Shown: positions 1 to 6,159, counted from the stretch's first letter. The stretch: 6,159 nucleotides of DNA from Candidatus Pelagibacter sp. (GCA_028226735.1 JAOIYV010000027.1:1-6159); one strand, 5' to 3'. Notes: a model not told the origin generated them from the sequence alone. Numbers and translations are program-made.

Positions 1-971
1 ATAATTATTTCTTTTTCTTTAAACATTTGACTTATATTTGTCTTGGATTGACTACTCTGATTTTTTTTTCATCAGTTAGTGAAAAAAATCTTTTTAAAAT
101 TTCAATTTATTTATTCTTTATCTCTTTATTTTTTCTATTTTTAGTTCCCATATTCGGTTCTGAGGTAAAAGGATCAAAACGTTGGCTTGACTTGTTTTTT
201 TTACCAAGATTTCAGCCAATAGAGGTTGTTAAGCCTTTCACAATAGTTTTTCTTGCAACTATTTTAAGCAGTGAGAAAGATTTTAATATTTATTATAAAT
301 ATCTTGTTAGTTTTATAGTAATTATTCCTATATTTTTTTTGCTAATGTTGCAGCCTGACATTGGCCAAACTCTACTAATATTTTTATCCTGGTTAACTTT
401 AGTTTTTATTTCAGGAATAAGTTTATTAATATTTTTTAGTTTTTTTAGTGTTTCATTAATTGGTTTACTGTACATGGTTTTTTTTATTCCAAAATTTGAA
501 TATATTAGAAATCGACTATTATCTTTTTTAAGTCCAAACAGTGGAACCCATAATTTTCAATCAGAAAAAGCGATAGATGCTATCACTAGTGGAGGTTTTT
601 TTGGAAAAGGCATTGGTGAAGGCACCCTAAAGAATAGAGTACCTGAAGCACATACAGACTACATTGTATCTGTAATATCTGAAGAATTTGGAATTATGAT
701 AGTCATATTGTTGTTAGTTATTTTTTTATTTTTTATTTATAGTGTTTTTAAAAAAATATATTCAGAAAAAAATGAGAAGGTTAAACTAGTTCTTACAGGG
801 ACAATAACATTAATTATATTACAAGTATTAATTCATGTAGGCGTTAACATAAGACTTTTTCCAACAACGGGTATGACTTTGCCATTTTTAAGTTATGGTG
901 GATCGTCAATTATTGGTGTGTCCATCTTGTCTGGAATAATTTTAAATTTAACAAAAAGAAAATTTAATTAA
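1..971 (+). CDS. ftsW: FtsW, septal peptidoglycan glycosyltransferase (5' end missing)
   Basis: This is a SEDS-family polytopic membrane protein that polymerises lipid II into glycan strands at the division septum, working with the transpeptidase FtsI. The frame (codons starting at base 3) is open to the left edge, and the TTG at 27 falls inside a transmembrane stretch, so the gene starts outside the window; 322 residues are present of a family length near 370-400. Visible SEDS motifs are GSKRW (171-185), QPIE (213-224, usually QPSE or QPAE), QPDIG (351-365), the loop PEAHTD (642-659) whose Asp codon at 657-659 matches the essential SEDS aspartate, and LPFLSYGGSS (879-908). About eight or nine hydrophobic segments remain. 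RodA is the alternative, but GEGTLKNRVPEAHTD and the position just before murG favour FtsW. One base separates it from murG, implying co-transcription. The family call is very secure. Confidence 0.95.
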   Translation, partial: NYFFFFKHLTYICLGLTTLIFFSSVSEKNLFKISIYLFFISLFFLFLVPIFGSEVKGSKRWLDLFFLPRFQPIEVVKPFTIVFLATILSSEKDFNIYYKYLVSFIVIIPIFFLLMLQPDIGQTLLIFLSWLTLVFISGISLLIFFSFFSVSLIGLLYMVFFIPKFEYIRNRLLSFLSPNSGTHNFQSEKAIDAITSGGFFGKGIGEGTLKNRVPEAHTDYIVSVISEEFGIMIVILLLVIFLFFIYSVFKKIYSEKNEKVKLVLTGTITLIILQVLIHVGVNIRLFPTTGMTLPFLSYGGSSIIGVSILSGIILNLTKRKFN

Positions 972-972
972 A

Positions 973-2037
973 ATGAAAAAAAAAATTTTAATAAGTACAG
1001 GTGGATCAGGAGGACATGTGGTACCTGCTACAATTCTGTATGATCATTTAAAAGATGAATTTGAAACTTTTATGACTTGTGATGCCAGAGGAATAAAGTA
1101 TTTAGATACTAGTAAATTTGACATTAAAGTTGTTAAGGTATCCAAAATATCTAAAAATATTTTTTTAATACCTTTTCAAATTTTTTTAATAGTTTTTACA
1201 ACTATTGAGTCAATCTTTTTTTTAAAGAAAAAGAAAATTGAAGTTTTAATATCAACAGGAGGATACATGTCTTTTCCCTTATGTCTTGCCGCCAAAATTC
1301 TTAATATAAGATTGTTCTTATACGAGCCGAATTTGGTTTTAGGTAGATCAAATAAACTCTTTATAAAATATTGTGAAAAAATTTTTTGTTATTCAGAAAA
1401 AATTAAAAATTTTCCAATTAATTTGAAAACAAAAATTTCTTTAATACAACCTCTGTTAAGAAAAGAATTTTATTCTATTGAAATTTATAAAGACATAGAT
1501 AAAGAAATTAATTTGTTAATAATAGGTGGCAGCCAGGGTGCAAAATTATTTGATACCGCAATAAAAGATTCAATAATTAAACTTTCGAGAATATATAAGT
1601 TAAAAGTTTTTCACCAAACTAGTTTATATAATAACTTAAAAAATTTTTATTTAAAGAATAATATTGAAAATGAATTATTTGATTTTAACGATGATATTTC
1701 AAAATTTATGAGCAAATCAAATATATGTATAACCAGAGCGGGAGCGTCGACCCTAGCAGAATTAAATTTTTTAAGAATACCTCATATTGTTATACCATTG
1801 CCTAGTGCAAAAGATAATCATCAGTTTGAAAATGCGCGCTTTTATGAAAAACTTGGTTGTAATTGGATTTTAAATCAAAGTGAATTTTATAATAATAATT
1901 TAATAGATAAATTAGTTAATATTATTGAAAATAAAGAAGAATATTTAGACAAAAGAAACAATATGAAAAATTTTAACTTTCAAAACACATGGAATAATAT
2001 AAATCAAAAAATTATAAGTACTATTAATGAAAATTGA
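973..2037 (+). CDS. murG: MurG, UDP-GlcNAc:lipid I N-acetylglucosaminyltransferase
   Basis: This peripheral membrane GT-B (GT28) enzyme adds GlcNAc from UDP-GlcNAc to lipid I on the inner face of the membrane, making lipid II, the substrate of FtsW. At 354 residues it has the usual full length. The N-terminal glycine loop GGSGGH lies at residues 10-15 and GGYMSFP at 96-102. The C-terminal nucleotide-sugar domain has GGSQGA at 185-190, TRAGASTLAE at 254-263 with the Glu expected to contact the UDP ribose, and DNHQFENA at 281-288. The region usually reading HEQN is YEPN (117-120). A hydrophobic, basic patch at about 62-88 fits the membrane-association region. The ATG follows the ftsW stop by one base and no clear Shine-Dalgarno is visible, so translation is probably coupled. 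The last 11 bases overlap murC. Confidence 0.97.
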   Translation: MKKKILISTGGSGGHVVPATILYDHLKDEFETFMTCDARGIKYLDTSKFDIKVVKVSKISKNIFLIPFQIFLIVFTTIESIFFLKKKKIEVLISTGGYMSFPLCLAAKILNIRLFLYEPNLVLGRSNKLFIKYCEKIFCYSEKIKNFPINLKTKISLIQPLLRKEFYSIEIYKDIDKEINLLIIGGSQGAKLFDTAIKDSIIKLSRIYKLKVFHQTSLYNNLKNFYLKNNIENELFDFNDDISKFMSKSNICITRAGASTLAELNFLRIPHIVIPLPSAKDNHQFENARFYEKLGCNWILNQSEFYNNNLIDKLVNIIENKEEYLDKRNNMKNFNFQNTWNNINQKIISTINEN

Positions 2038-3421
2038 ATTAGCAAAAACTGAAGTCATACATTTTGTTGGTATTGGTGGCATTGGCATGAGTGGTCTTTC
2101 ATTAATAATGAAGGGAATGGGTTTTAATGTCCAGGGTAGTGATATTTCTTTTAATAAAAATATTGATAGATTGAAAAAAAATAAAATAAAAATTTCAATA
2201 AATCATAATAAGAAAAATATAAAAAATGCAACTATTTTAGTCATATCCTCTGCAATTAAAAAAAATAATATAGAATTAATTGAAGCTAGAAAAAACCATC
2301 TACCAATCTATAAAAGAGGTGAAATGCTTGCCCATATAGTTTCCTTAACTAAGAACATTGTGGTTACGGGCTCTCATGGGAAAACAACAACAACATCTTT
2401 GTTGGCAGCAATATTTTCCAAAACAAAATTAGATCCAACTATTATTAATGGTGGAGTATTAAATTCATTAAAAAATTCAGCAAAACTTGGAAAAAGTGAT
2501 TGGTGTGTATTAGAAGCTGATGAGTCTGATGGTAGTTTTATTCATGTCCCACCAACATATTCAATAGTTACAAATATTGATAGAGAACATATGGACTTTT
2601 ATAAATCGATGATTGATCTCAAAAATTTATTTATAAAATTCATAAATAAGGTTCCTTCATTTGGAAAATCATTTATCTGCATAGATGATAAAAATAATAT
2701 TGAATTATTAAAAAAACTTAAAATAAAAAATTATTATACTTATGGACTAAACCCTAAATCCCAATTTCACATTAAGAACATAAAACATGAGAAACAGTTT
2801 TCAGAATATGATTTATCAATTAAAATGCCTGGAAAAAAAGACTCGTTTATTAAAAAGATTAGGATTCCTCTTCTTGGAATTCACAATATTAGAAACTCTA
2901 CAGCAGCAGCAGCAGTAGCTTCAACCATTGGTATATCTAAAGAGATTGTCAAAAAAGGGTTAAGAGAATTTAGTGGAGTTCAAAGAAGATTTAACAAAAT
3001 ATTTACTTTTAGGGATGTTAGCTTTTATGATGACTATGCACACCATCCAACAGAAATTAAAGAAGTTTTGAATGGGGTAAGGGCTGCATATAAAAAAGAA
3101 GAAATAATATGCATATTTCAACCTCATAGAATTTCAAGATTAAAAGACCTTAAGAAAGAATTTAGCTTATCTTTTAAAAAAGCTGATACTGTAATTTTGT
3201 GCCCTGTATACGCAGCAGGTGAAAAGATAAAATTAGGATTTAATTATAATAATTTTGCTAAAGATATTATAAAAAACTCAAAAGTGAAATTATTTTTAGT
3301 CAATGACCAATATCAATTATCAAAATTTATAAAAAGCAATATTTATGGAAAAAAAATAGTTATTGGAATGGGAGCTGGAACTATTTCATCATGGATGAGA
3401 GAATTACCAAAATTGATATAA
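2027..3421 (+). CDS. murC: MurC, UDP-N-acetylmuramate-L-alanine ligase
   Basis: This cytoplasmic ATP-dependent Mur ligase attaches L-alanine to UDP-MurNAc, the first step of stem-peptide assembly, using the product of MurB. It has 464 residues, normal for MurC. The N-terminal Rossmann domain starts with HFVGIGGIGMSG (12-23) and includes GSD (37-39). The central ATPase domain has the P-loop GSHGKTTTT (115-123), the acidic segment EADESDGSF (163-171) and TNIDREHMD (182-190). The C-terminal domain has GVQRRF (317-322), YDDYAHHPTE (334-343), FQPHR (364-368) and YAAGE (395-399). HFVGIGGIGMSG and DDYAHHP separate it from MurD, MurE, MurF and the recycling ligase Mpl; the dcw position also supports MurC. 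The ATG lies inside the end of murG, so reinitiation is likely. No key motif is missing. Confidence 0.98.
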   Translation: MKIELAKTEVIHFVGIGGIGMSGLSLIMKGMGFNVQGSDISFNKNIDRLKKNKIKISINHNKKNIKNATILVISSAIKKNNIELIEARKNHLPIYKRGEMLAHIVSLTKNIVVTGSHGKTTTTSLLAAIFSKTKLDPTIINGGVLNSLKNSAKLGKSDWCVLEADESDGSFIHVPPTYSIVTNIDREHMDFYKSMIDLKNLFIKFINKVPSFGKSFICIDDKNNIELLKKLKIKNYYTYGLNPKSQFHIKNIKHEKQFSEYDLSIKMPGKKDSFIKKIRIPLLGIHNIRNSTAAAAVASTIGISKEIVKKGLREFSGVQRRFNKIFTFRDVSFYDDYAHHPTEIKEVLNGVRAAYKKEEIICIFQPHRISRLKDLKKEFSLSFKKADTVILCPVYAAGEKIKLGFNYNNFAKDIIKNSKVKLFLVNDQYQLSKFIKSNIYGKKIVIGMGAGTISSWMRELPKLI

Positions 3422-3423
3422 TG
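3419..3423 (+). promoter_or_regulatory. TAATG stop-start overlap between murC and murB
   Basis: The murC stop codon TAA (3419-3421) shares its last A with a murB ATG (3421-3423). Such overlaps usually indicate translational coupling by a terminating ribosome. No convincing Shine-Dalgarno is seen at normal spacing; the GATGAGAG at 3394-3401 is too far upstream. This arrangement is the main reason for choosing the shorter murB start over the ATG at 3391. Coupling is inferred, not shown. Confidence 0.5.
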
Positions 3424-4329
3424 ATTACTGAAGAAATTAAAAAACTTTCTAAAGAAATTAATAGTAAATTCTATTTCGATTATGATTTAAAAAAAAGTAA
3501 TTGGTTTAATATTGGTGGTAAAACTAAAATTTATTTTAAGCCAGAGACATTATCAGACCTAGTTCTGTTTTTAAAAAGATTTGGAGAAAAAGAAAAAATT
3601 TATATACTTGGTGCAGGCTCTAATACCTTAATTAGTGATGGAACTTATGATGGTATAGTCGTTAAATTAGGTAAAAATTTTTCAAATGTTTCAATGTTGC
3701 CAAATGATATTATTGTTGCAGGTAGCGCATGTACTGATAAAAAATTATCTGACTTTGCACTAGAAAATGGAATTGGAGGTTTAGAATTTTTAGCATGCAT
3801 TCCAGGAACTGTAGGAGGTGGATTAAAAATGAATGCTGGTTGTTTCAATAAAGAATTTAAAGATATATTGATTTCAATTCAAGCAATAGACAAAAAAGGA
3901 AAAGTAGTAACTATACCAGCAAATAAAGTTTTATTTGAGTACAGAAATAATGATTTGTCTGATGATTTAATTTTTTTAAGTGCATCTTTTAAGGGGGAAA
4001 AAAAAGATCAGAATAAAATTAAAGATAAAGTTTTAGAACTAAAAAATAAGAAAGATAATAGTCAACCAACCAAAATTAAAACAAGTGGAAGTACATTTAA
4101 AAACCCCATACATCAAACTAATAAGAAAGTTTGGCAATTAATTAAAGAATCAGTGTCACTTGATACAAGTTTTGGTGGCGCAAGCATTTCTAGTAAACAC
4201 TGTAATTTTTTTATAAATAAGAATAACGCTAGTTTTAATGATATGTATAAATTGATAGAATTTGTAAGAGAGAGTGTACAAAAAAAAACAGGCATTAAAC
4301 TAGAAAGAGAAATTAAAATATTAAAATAG
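3421..4329 (+). CDS. murB: MurB, UDP-N-acetylenolpyruvoylglucosamine reductase
   Basis: This cytoplasmic FAD-dependent enzyme uses NADPH to reduce UDP-GlcNAc-enolpyruvate to UDP-MurNAc, the MurC substrate. From the ATG at 3421 it has 302 residues. FAD-binding motifs are NIGGK (30-34), LGAGSNTL (63-70) and CIPGTVGGGLKMNAG (126-140). The substrate domain shows FEYRN (172-176), GSTFKNP (223-229) with Ser224 matching the catalytic proton donor, and a C-terminal LEREI whose Glu297 matches the conserved acidic residue. The short form without the extra loop of the E. coli enzyme resembles type II MurB. The start is ambiguous: an in-frame ATG at 3391 adds 10 residues but overlaps murC by 31 bases, whereas 3421 gives a TAATG stop-start overlap, which I prefer. 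Two bases separate its stop from the next ORF. Confidence 0.95.
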   Translation: MITEEIKKLSKEINSKFYFDYDLKKSNWFNIGGKTKIYFKPETLSDLVLFLKRFGEKEKIYILGAGSNTLISDGTYDGIVVKLGKNFSNVSMLPNDIIVAGSACTDKKLSDFALENGIGGLEFLACIPGTVGGGLKMNAGCFNKEFKDILISIQAIDKKGKVVTIPANKVLFEYRNNDLSDDLIFLSASFKGEKKDQNKIKDKVLELKNKKDNSQPTKIKTSGSTFKNPIHQTNKKVWQLIKESVSLDTSFGGASISSKHCNFFINKNNASFNDMYKLIEFVRESVQKKTGIKLEREIKILK

Positions 4330-4331
4330 TA

Positions 4332-4772
4332 ATGAAAAAAAAAATTTTAGTGCTTTGTGGTGGTATATCAAAAGAAAGGTTAATAAGTTTAGAAACAGGA
4401 AAAGAGGTTGCTAAAGAATTAAAAAAAAATAGATATAGAGTTGCTACATGTGAGCCAGATAATAATCTATTAAATAAAATAAAATCATACAAACCAGATA
4501 TAATATTTAATGCTTTGCATGGTCAATTTGGTGAAGATGGATATATACAATCAATTATTGAATCTCAAAAAATAGCATACACACATTCTGGCGTAATAGC
4601 CTCATCATTAGCAATGGATAAAGAGATTTCAAAAAAAATATTTTTACAAAATAAAATATTAACGCCAAAATTTATTAAGTTTATTTACAATAAAGATGAA
4701 AAGAACATTATTAAAAAGATAGAAAAAAATTTAAATTTTCCGGTCGTTATAAAGCCTATAAATGAGGGTTCT
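4332..4772 (+). other. ddl: 5' portion of ddl (N-terminal domain and start of the ATP-grasp fold)
   Basis: These bases encode residues 1-147 of a Ddl, which joins two D-alanines with ATP for the peptidoglycan stem. The whole N-terminal domain is present, including Glu15 of GGISKER and His63 of ALHG, which match substrate-site residues of E. coli DdlB. Of the central domain only the stretch through Lys97, Lys141 (ATP-contacting lysines by position) and the glycine loop NEGS remains. Full Ddl proteins have about 300-320 residues, so more than half is gone. The position after murB is the normal place for ddl in Alphaproteobacteria, so this half belongs to the dcw cluster. Confidence 0.93.
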
Positions 4773-5372
4773 AGAACTGCATTAGAGCTTAGAGGTATTC
4801 CTTGTATTCCATTAGAAACTAAAACTTCAAAAAGAAAAAGTTGTGTAGTATCAAGATCATTCGGCACTAGAGTTGAAAAATTTCAAGAACTTCAAGAAGC
4901 TGTAGCAAATTATTGTTTAAACGCTTCAGAAAAAATTAGATCTGAATCTTTAATTGCAAAATCAATAACAGTATCTATTAGAACAAGTCCTTTTCAAAAT
5001 AAAGGAGTGTATTACTCTAATGCTAAAACTATAGATTTTCCAATAGCTACTAACAATAGTATCGAAATAGTTAAGACTGCATTGATTGCATTAAAAGAAA
5101 TTTTTATAGACGGATATAGATATCAAAAAGCAGGAATAACATTAACTGGCTTAACTGGTTCAGATGGTAGCAAAAATTTATTCTCTTCAGAAAAAGATGA
5201 AAAAATTAAAGGCTTAATGAGATCTATTGATAGTACAAATTACAGATATGGTAGATCAACACTGAGTTTAGCTAGTGCTGGAGTAAACAATAGGTGGAAT
5301 ATGAGAAGAGATCATTCTTCCAAGATAGATACTGCTGACTTTCATTCACTACCAATAATAAAAGCCATTTAA
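4332..5372 (+). CDS. Chimeric ORF: N-terminal Ddl fragment fused in frame to C-terminal UmuC fragment
   Basis: This ORF has 346 residues and two unrelated halves. Residues 1-147 are a D-alanine-D-alanine ligase: GGISKERLISLETG (10-23), ALHGQFGEDGYIQ (61-73), YTHSGVIASSLAMDK (83-97) and VVIKPINEGS (138-147). Where Ddl should continue with a second Ser and the rest of its ATP-grasp fold, the protein reads RTALELRGIPC and is from there a UmuC tail: VVSRSFG (172-178), SIRTSPF (215-221), GYRYQKAGI (261-269), YGRSTL (306-311) and WNMRRDHSS (322-330). The Ddl part lacks the catalytic Tyr/Ser region, the Arg, and the Asp/Glu/Asn magnesium ligands. The UmuC part lacks the palm, fingers and catalytic carboxylates. 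Neither activity is expected. The start is ATG two bases after murB, so the left half sits in its proper dcw place. It is either a chimeric molecule or assembly or a genuine rearrangement; the sequence alone cannot decide. Confidence 0.9.
   Translation: MKKKILVLCGGISKERLISLETGKEVAKELKKNRYRVATCEPDNNLLNKIKSYKPDIIFNALHGQFGEDGYIQSIIESQKIAYTHSGVIASSLAMDKEISKKIFLQNKILTPKFIKFIYNKDEKNIIKKIEKNLNFPVVIKPINEGSRTALELRGIPCIPLETKTSKRKSCVVSRSFGTRVEKFQELQEAVANYCLNASEKIRSESLIAKSITVSIRTSPFQNKGVYYSNAKTIDFPIATNNSIEIVKTALIALKEIFIDGYRYQKAGITLTGLTGSDGSKNLFSSEKDEKIKGLMRSIDSTNYRYGRSTLSLASAGVNNRWNMRRDHSSKIDTADFHSLPIIKAI
4773..5372 (+). other. umuC: 3' portion of umuC (little finger and DUF4113 of a Y-family polymerase)
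   Basis: About 199 residues align by motif with the C-terminal half of UmuC, the catalytic subunit of translesion DNA polymerase V. RTALELRGIPC matches the E. coli segment RTVRELRGEPC. It is followed by VVSRSFG, an SEKIRSE helix (RAAEKLRSE in E. coli), a SIRTSPF strand, a YYSNAKTI strand and GYRYQKAGI, which make up the little finger (DNA-contacting) domain. Residues at about 290-346 match the C-terminal DUF4113 region with MRSID, YGRSTL and WNMRRDHSS. At the place of the E. coli beta-clamp motif QLNLF this protein has SKNLF (280-284). The polymerase domains and any upstream umuD lie outside this molecule. The stop at 5370-5372 looks natural. Confidence 0.93.
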
Positions 5373-5378
5373 GTTAAA

Positions 5379-6159
5379 CTATTTTTCTACTTTCCATAAA
5401 GAGCCACCACTGCTTAGAAAAAACAATTTACCTGAATTTGGTTGGACTTGAATATCCCTTATTCTACCAATTTTATCCTTAAAAATTATATCTTCTTTAA
5501 TGTTAGACAAATCATCAAAAATTAATTTTCGTAAGGATTTATCTTTTAAAGATGTAATTAGAGCATGACCATTCCATTCTTTAAACTCTTTTCCTTTATA
5601 AATTGTTATTGCACTTGTTGCTATAGAGGGTACCCAATAATGAATTGCTTTAGTAAATCCAGGCTTCCACTTAGGGCCTATTTTTGTTCCAGAATAATTT
5701 TTTCCACCCCACCCTAAAATTTTCCAGCCATAGTTTTGACCTTTCTTAACTTCACCAAACCAATCACCTCCCATCGCTCCATGATTACTTATATAAATTT
5801 TTTGATCAAATGGTGATAAAGTTAATCCTTGAGGATTCCTTATACCTATCTGATAAATTTCTGGTAACCAATTTTTTTTTTCATTAAATTTTGGATTATC
5901 AATTGGAATTGTGCCATCAAGGTGAATCCTAATTATGCTACCGGGATGACTTCTAGTGTCTTGTGCTATCATTCCTTGGCCTCTTTCTCCTATAGAGGCA
6001 AAAATATAATTATCCTTAATTGCTAATCTAGAGCCAAAGTGATAACCAGAGTCTATTGGTGGATTTGCTTGAAAAATATTTTTAAAAAATATTTTTTTTT
6101 TATTAAATTTTGCTTTTGCAATAGATGTGCTTGTTTTCAAATTTCCTCTATCTTCAGTA
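5379..6159 (-). CDS. PQQ-dependent aldose sugar dehydrogenase (glucose/sorbosone dehydrogenase family), 5' end missing
   Basis: This is the C-terminal two thirds (259 residues) of a six-bladed beta-propeller quinoprotein of the YliI/Asd and soluble glucose dehydrogenase type, which oxidises aldoses at C1 with PQQ, normally in the periplasm. The frame is open to the right edge (T-E-D-R-G-N precede the TTG at 6138-6140), so that TTG is not the start, and any signal peptide lies beyond the window. Family motifs are HFGSR (6027-6041, His matching the catalytic base), SIGERG, a GSIIRIHLDGTIPIDNP stretch, GIRNPQG (5826-5846, Arg-Asn at the cofactor site), NHGAMGGD (5763-5786), KGQNYGW, and GRIRD near the end with the two arginines. 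The calcium-loop region is usually EHGPxGGDE, so NHGAMGGDW is a variant. The gene converges on the umuC tail with six bases between stop codons. The actual substrate is unknown. Confidence 0.88.
   Translation of the reverse strand, partial: TEDRGNLKTSTSIAKAKFNKKKIFFKNIFQANPPIDSGYHFGSRLAIKDNYIFASIGERGQGMIAQDTRSHPGSIIRIHLDGTIPIDNPKFNEKKNWLPEIYQIGIRNPQGLTLSPFDQKIYISNHGAMGGDWFGEVKKGQNYGWKILGWGGKNYSGTKIGPKWKPGFTKAIHYWVPSIATSAITIYKGKEFKEWNGHALITSLKDKSLRKLIFDDLSNIKEDIIFKDKIGRIRDIQVQPNSGKLFFLSSGGSLWKVEK

Noticed and set aside
27..29. TTG as the start of ftsW
   Set aside because: The frame is open upstream to the window edge and encodes hydrophobic residues fitting a transmembrane helix, so the gene simply begins outside the window.
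293..475. Minus-strand 60-residue ORF inside ftsW
   Set aside because: It lies opposite a well-supported membrane-protein gene, has no recognisable motif, and is expected by chance in AT-rich sequence.
3645..3848. Minus-strand 67-residue ORF inside murB
   Set aside because: It is the antisense shadow of the conserved MurB FAD-binding region; its Pro-rich stretch is the reverse of Gly codons.
4113..4295. Minus-strand 60-residue ORF inside murB
   Set aside because: It is antisense to the conserved C-terminal MurB domain, with no motif and no start signal.
4770..4775. TCTAGA at the junction as a cloning-site scar
   Set aside because: The hexamer also occurs naturally at 6027-6032, and Ddl codons alone supply TCTAG, so its presence is not good evidence of cloning.
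4685..4867. Minus-strand 60-residue ORF spanning the ddl/umuC junction
   Set aside because: It crosses the junction only because it is antisense to the chimeric ORF; it has no similarity I recognise.
5368..5390. Possible bidirectional terminator between the convergent genes
   Set aside because: Only a 4-base inverted repeat (AGTT-A-AACT) followed by a short T run is present, too weak to call a terminator in AT-rich DNA.
6070..6101. A/T palindromes such as AAAAATATTTTT
   Set aside because: They are low-complexity Lys/Phe/Ile codons inside the dehydrogenase gene and not a convincing regulatory or repeat element.
6138..6140. TTG as the start of the sugar dehydrogenase
   Set aside because: The upstream frame is open to the edge, and family proteins have about 100 further N-terminal residues including the first propeller blade.

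Overview
The window is a strongly AT-rich, gene-dense piece of bacterial chromosome with almost no intergenic space and A/T-ending codons throughout. The gene order ftsW-murG-murC-murB-ddl, with murB between murC and ddl, is the alphaproteobacterial form of the division and cell wall (dcw) cluster. Together with the base composition, the very short spacers and FtsW motifs close to those of Alphaproteobacteria, this suggests a streamlined marine alphaproteobacterium of the SAR11/Pelagibacterales type. That placement is an inference; the sequence holds no rRNA or other firm taxonomic marker.

Layout. Bases 1-971 are the 3' part of ftsW, whose reading frame is open to the left edge. murG (973-2037), murC (2027-3421) and murB (3421-4329, or 3391-4329 with the longer start) follow on the same strand, with spacers or overlaps of only a few bases, so they almost certainly form one operon. 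MurB and MurC make UDP-MurNAc and add L-Ala to it. MurG makes lipid II from lipid I. FtsW polymerises lipid II at the septum.

The next ORF (4332-5372) is the notable object. It starts as a normal D-alanine-D-alanine ligase (Ddl), but at about residue 147 (bases 4770-4775) it changes without a frameshift into the C-terminal half of a UmuC-type Y-family DNA polymerase (little finger plus DUF4113). Neither half can do its family's catalysis. The rest of ddl and the expected ftsQ-ftsA-ftsZ genes are absent. Immediately downstream, convergent and 6 bases away, is the 3' part of a PQQ-dependent aldose sugar dehydrogenase gene (5379-6159, minus strand), which runs off the right edge.

The window therefore looks like two unrelated chromosomal neighbourhoods, dcw on the left and umuC/sugar dehydrogenase on the right, joined at about 4773. 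A chimeric molecule or assembly is the leading explanation. A real deletion or rearrangement producing a fusion gene is the more exciting alternative. No RNA genes, CRISPR arrays, insertion sequences or convincing terminators were seen, and there is no gene-free stretch above 300 bases.
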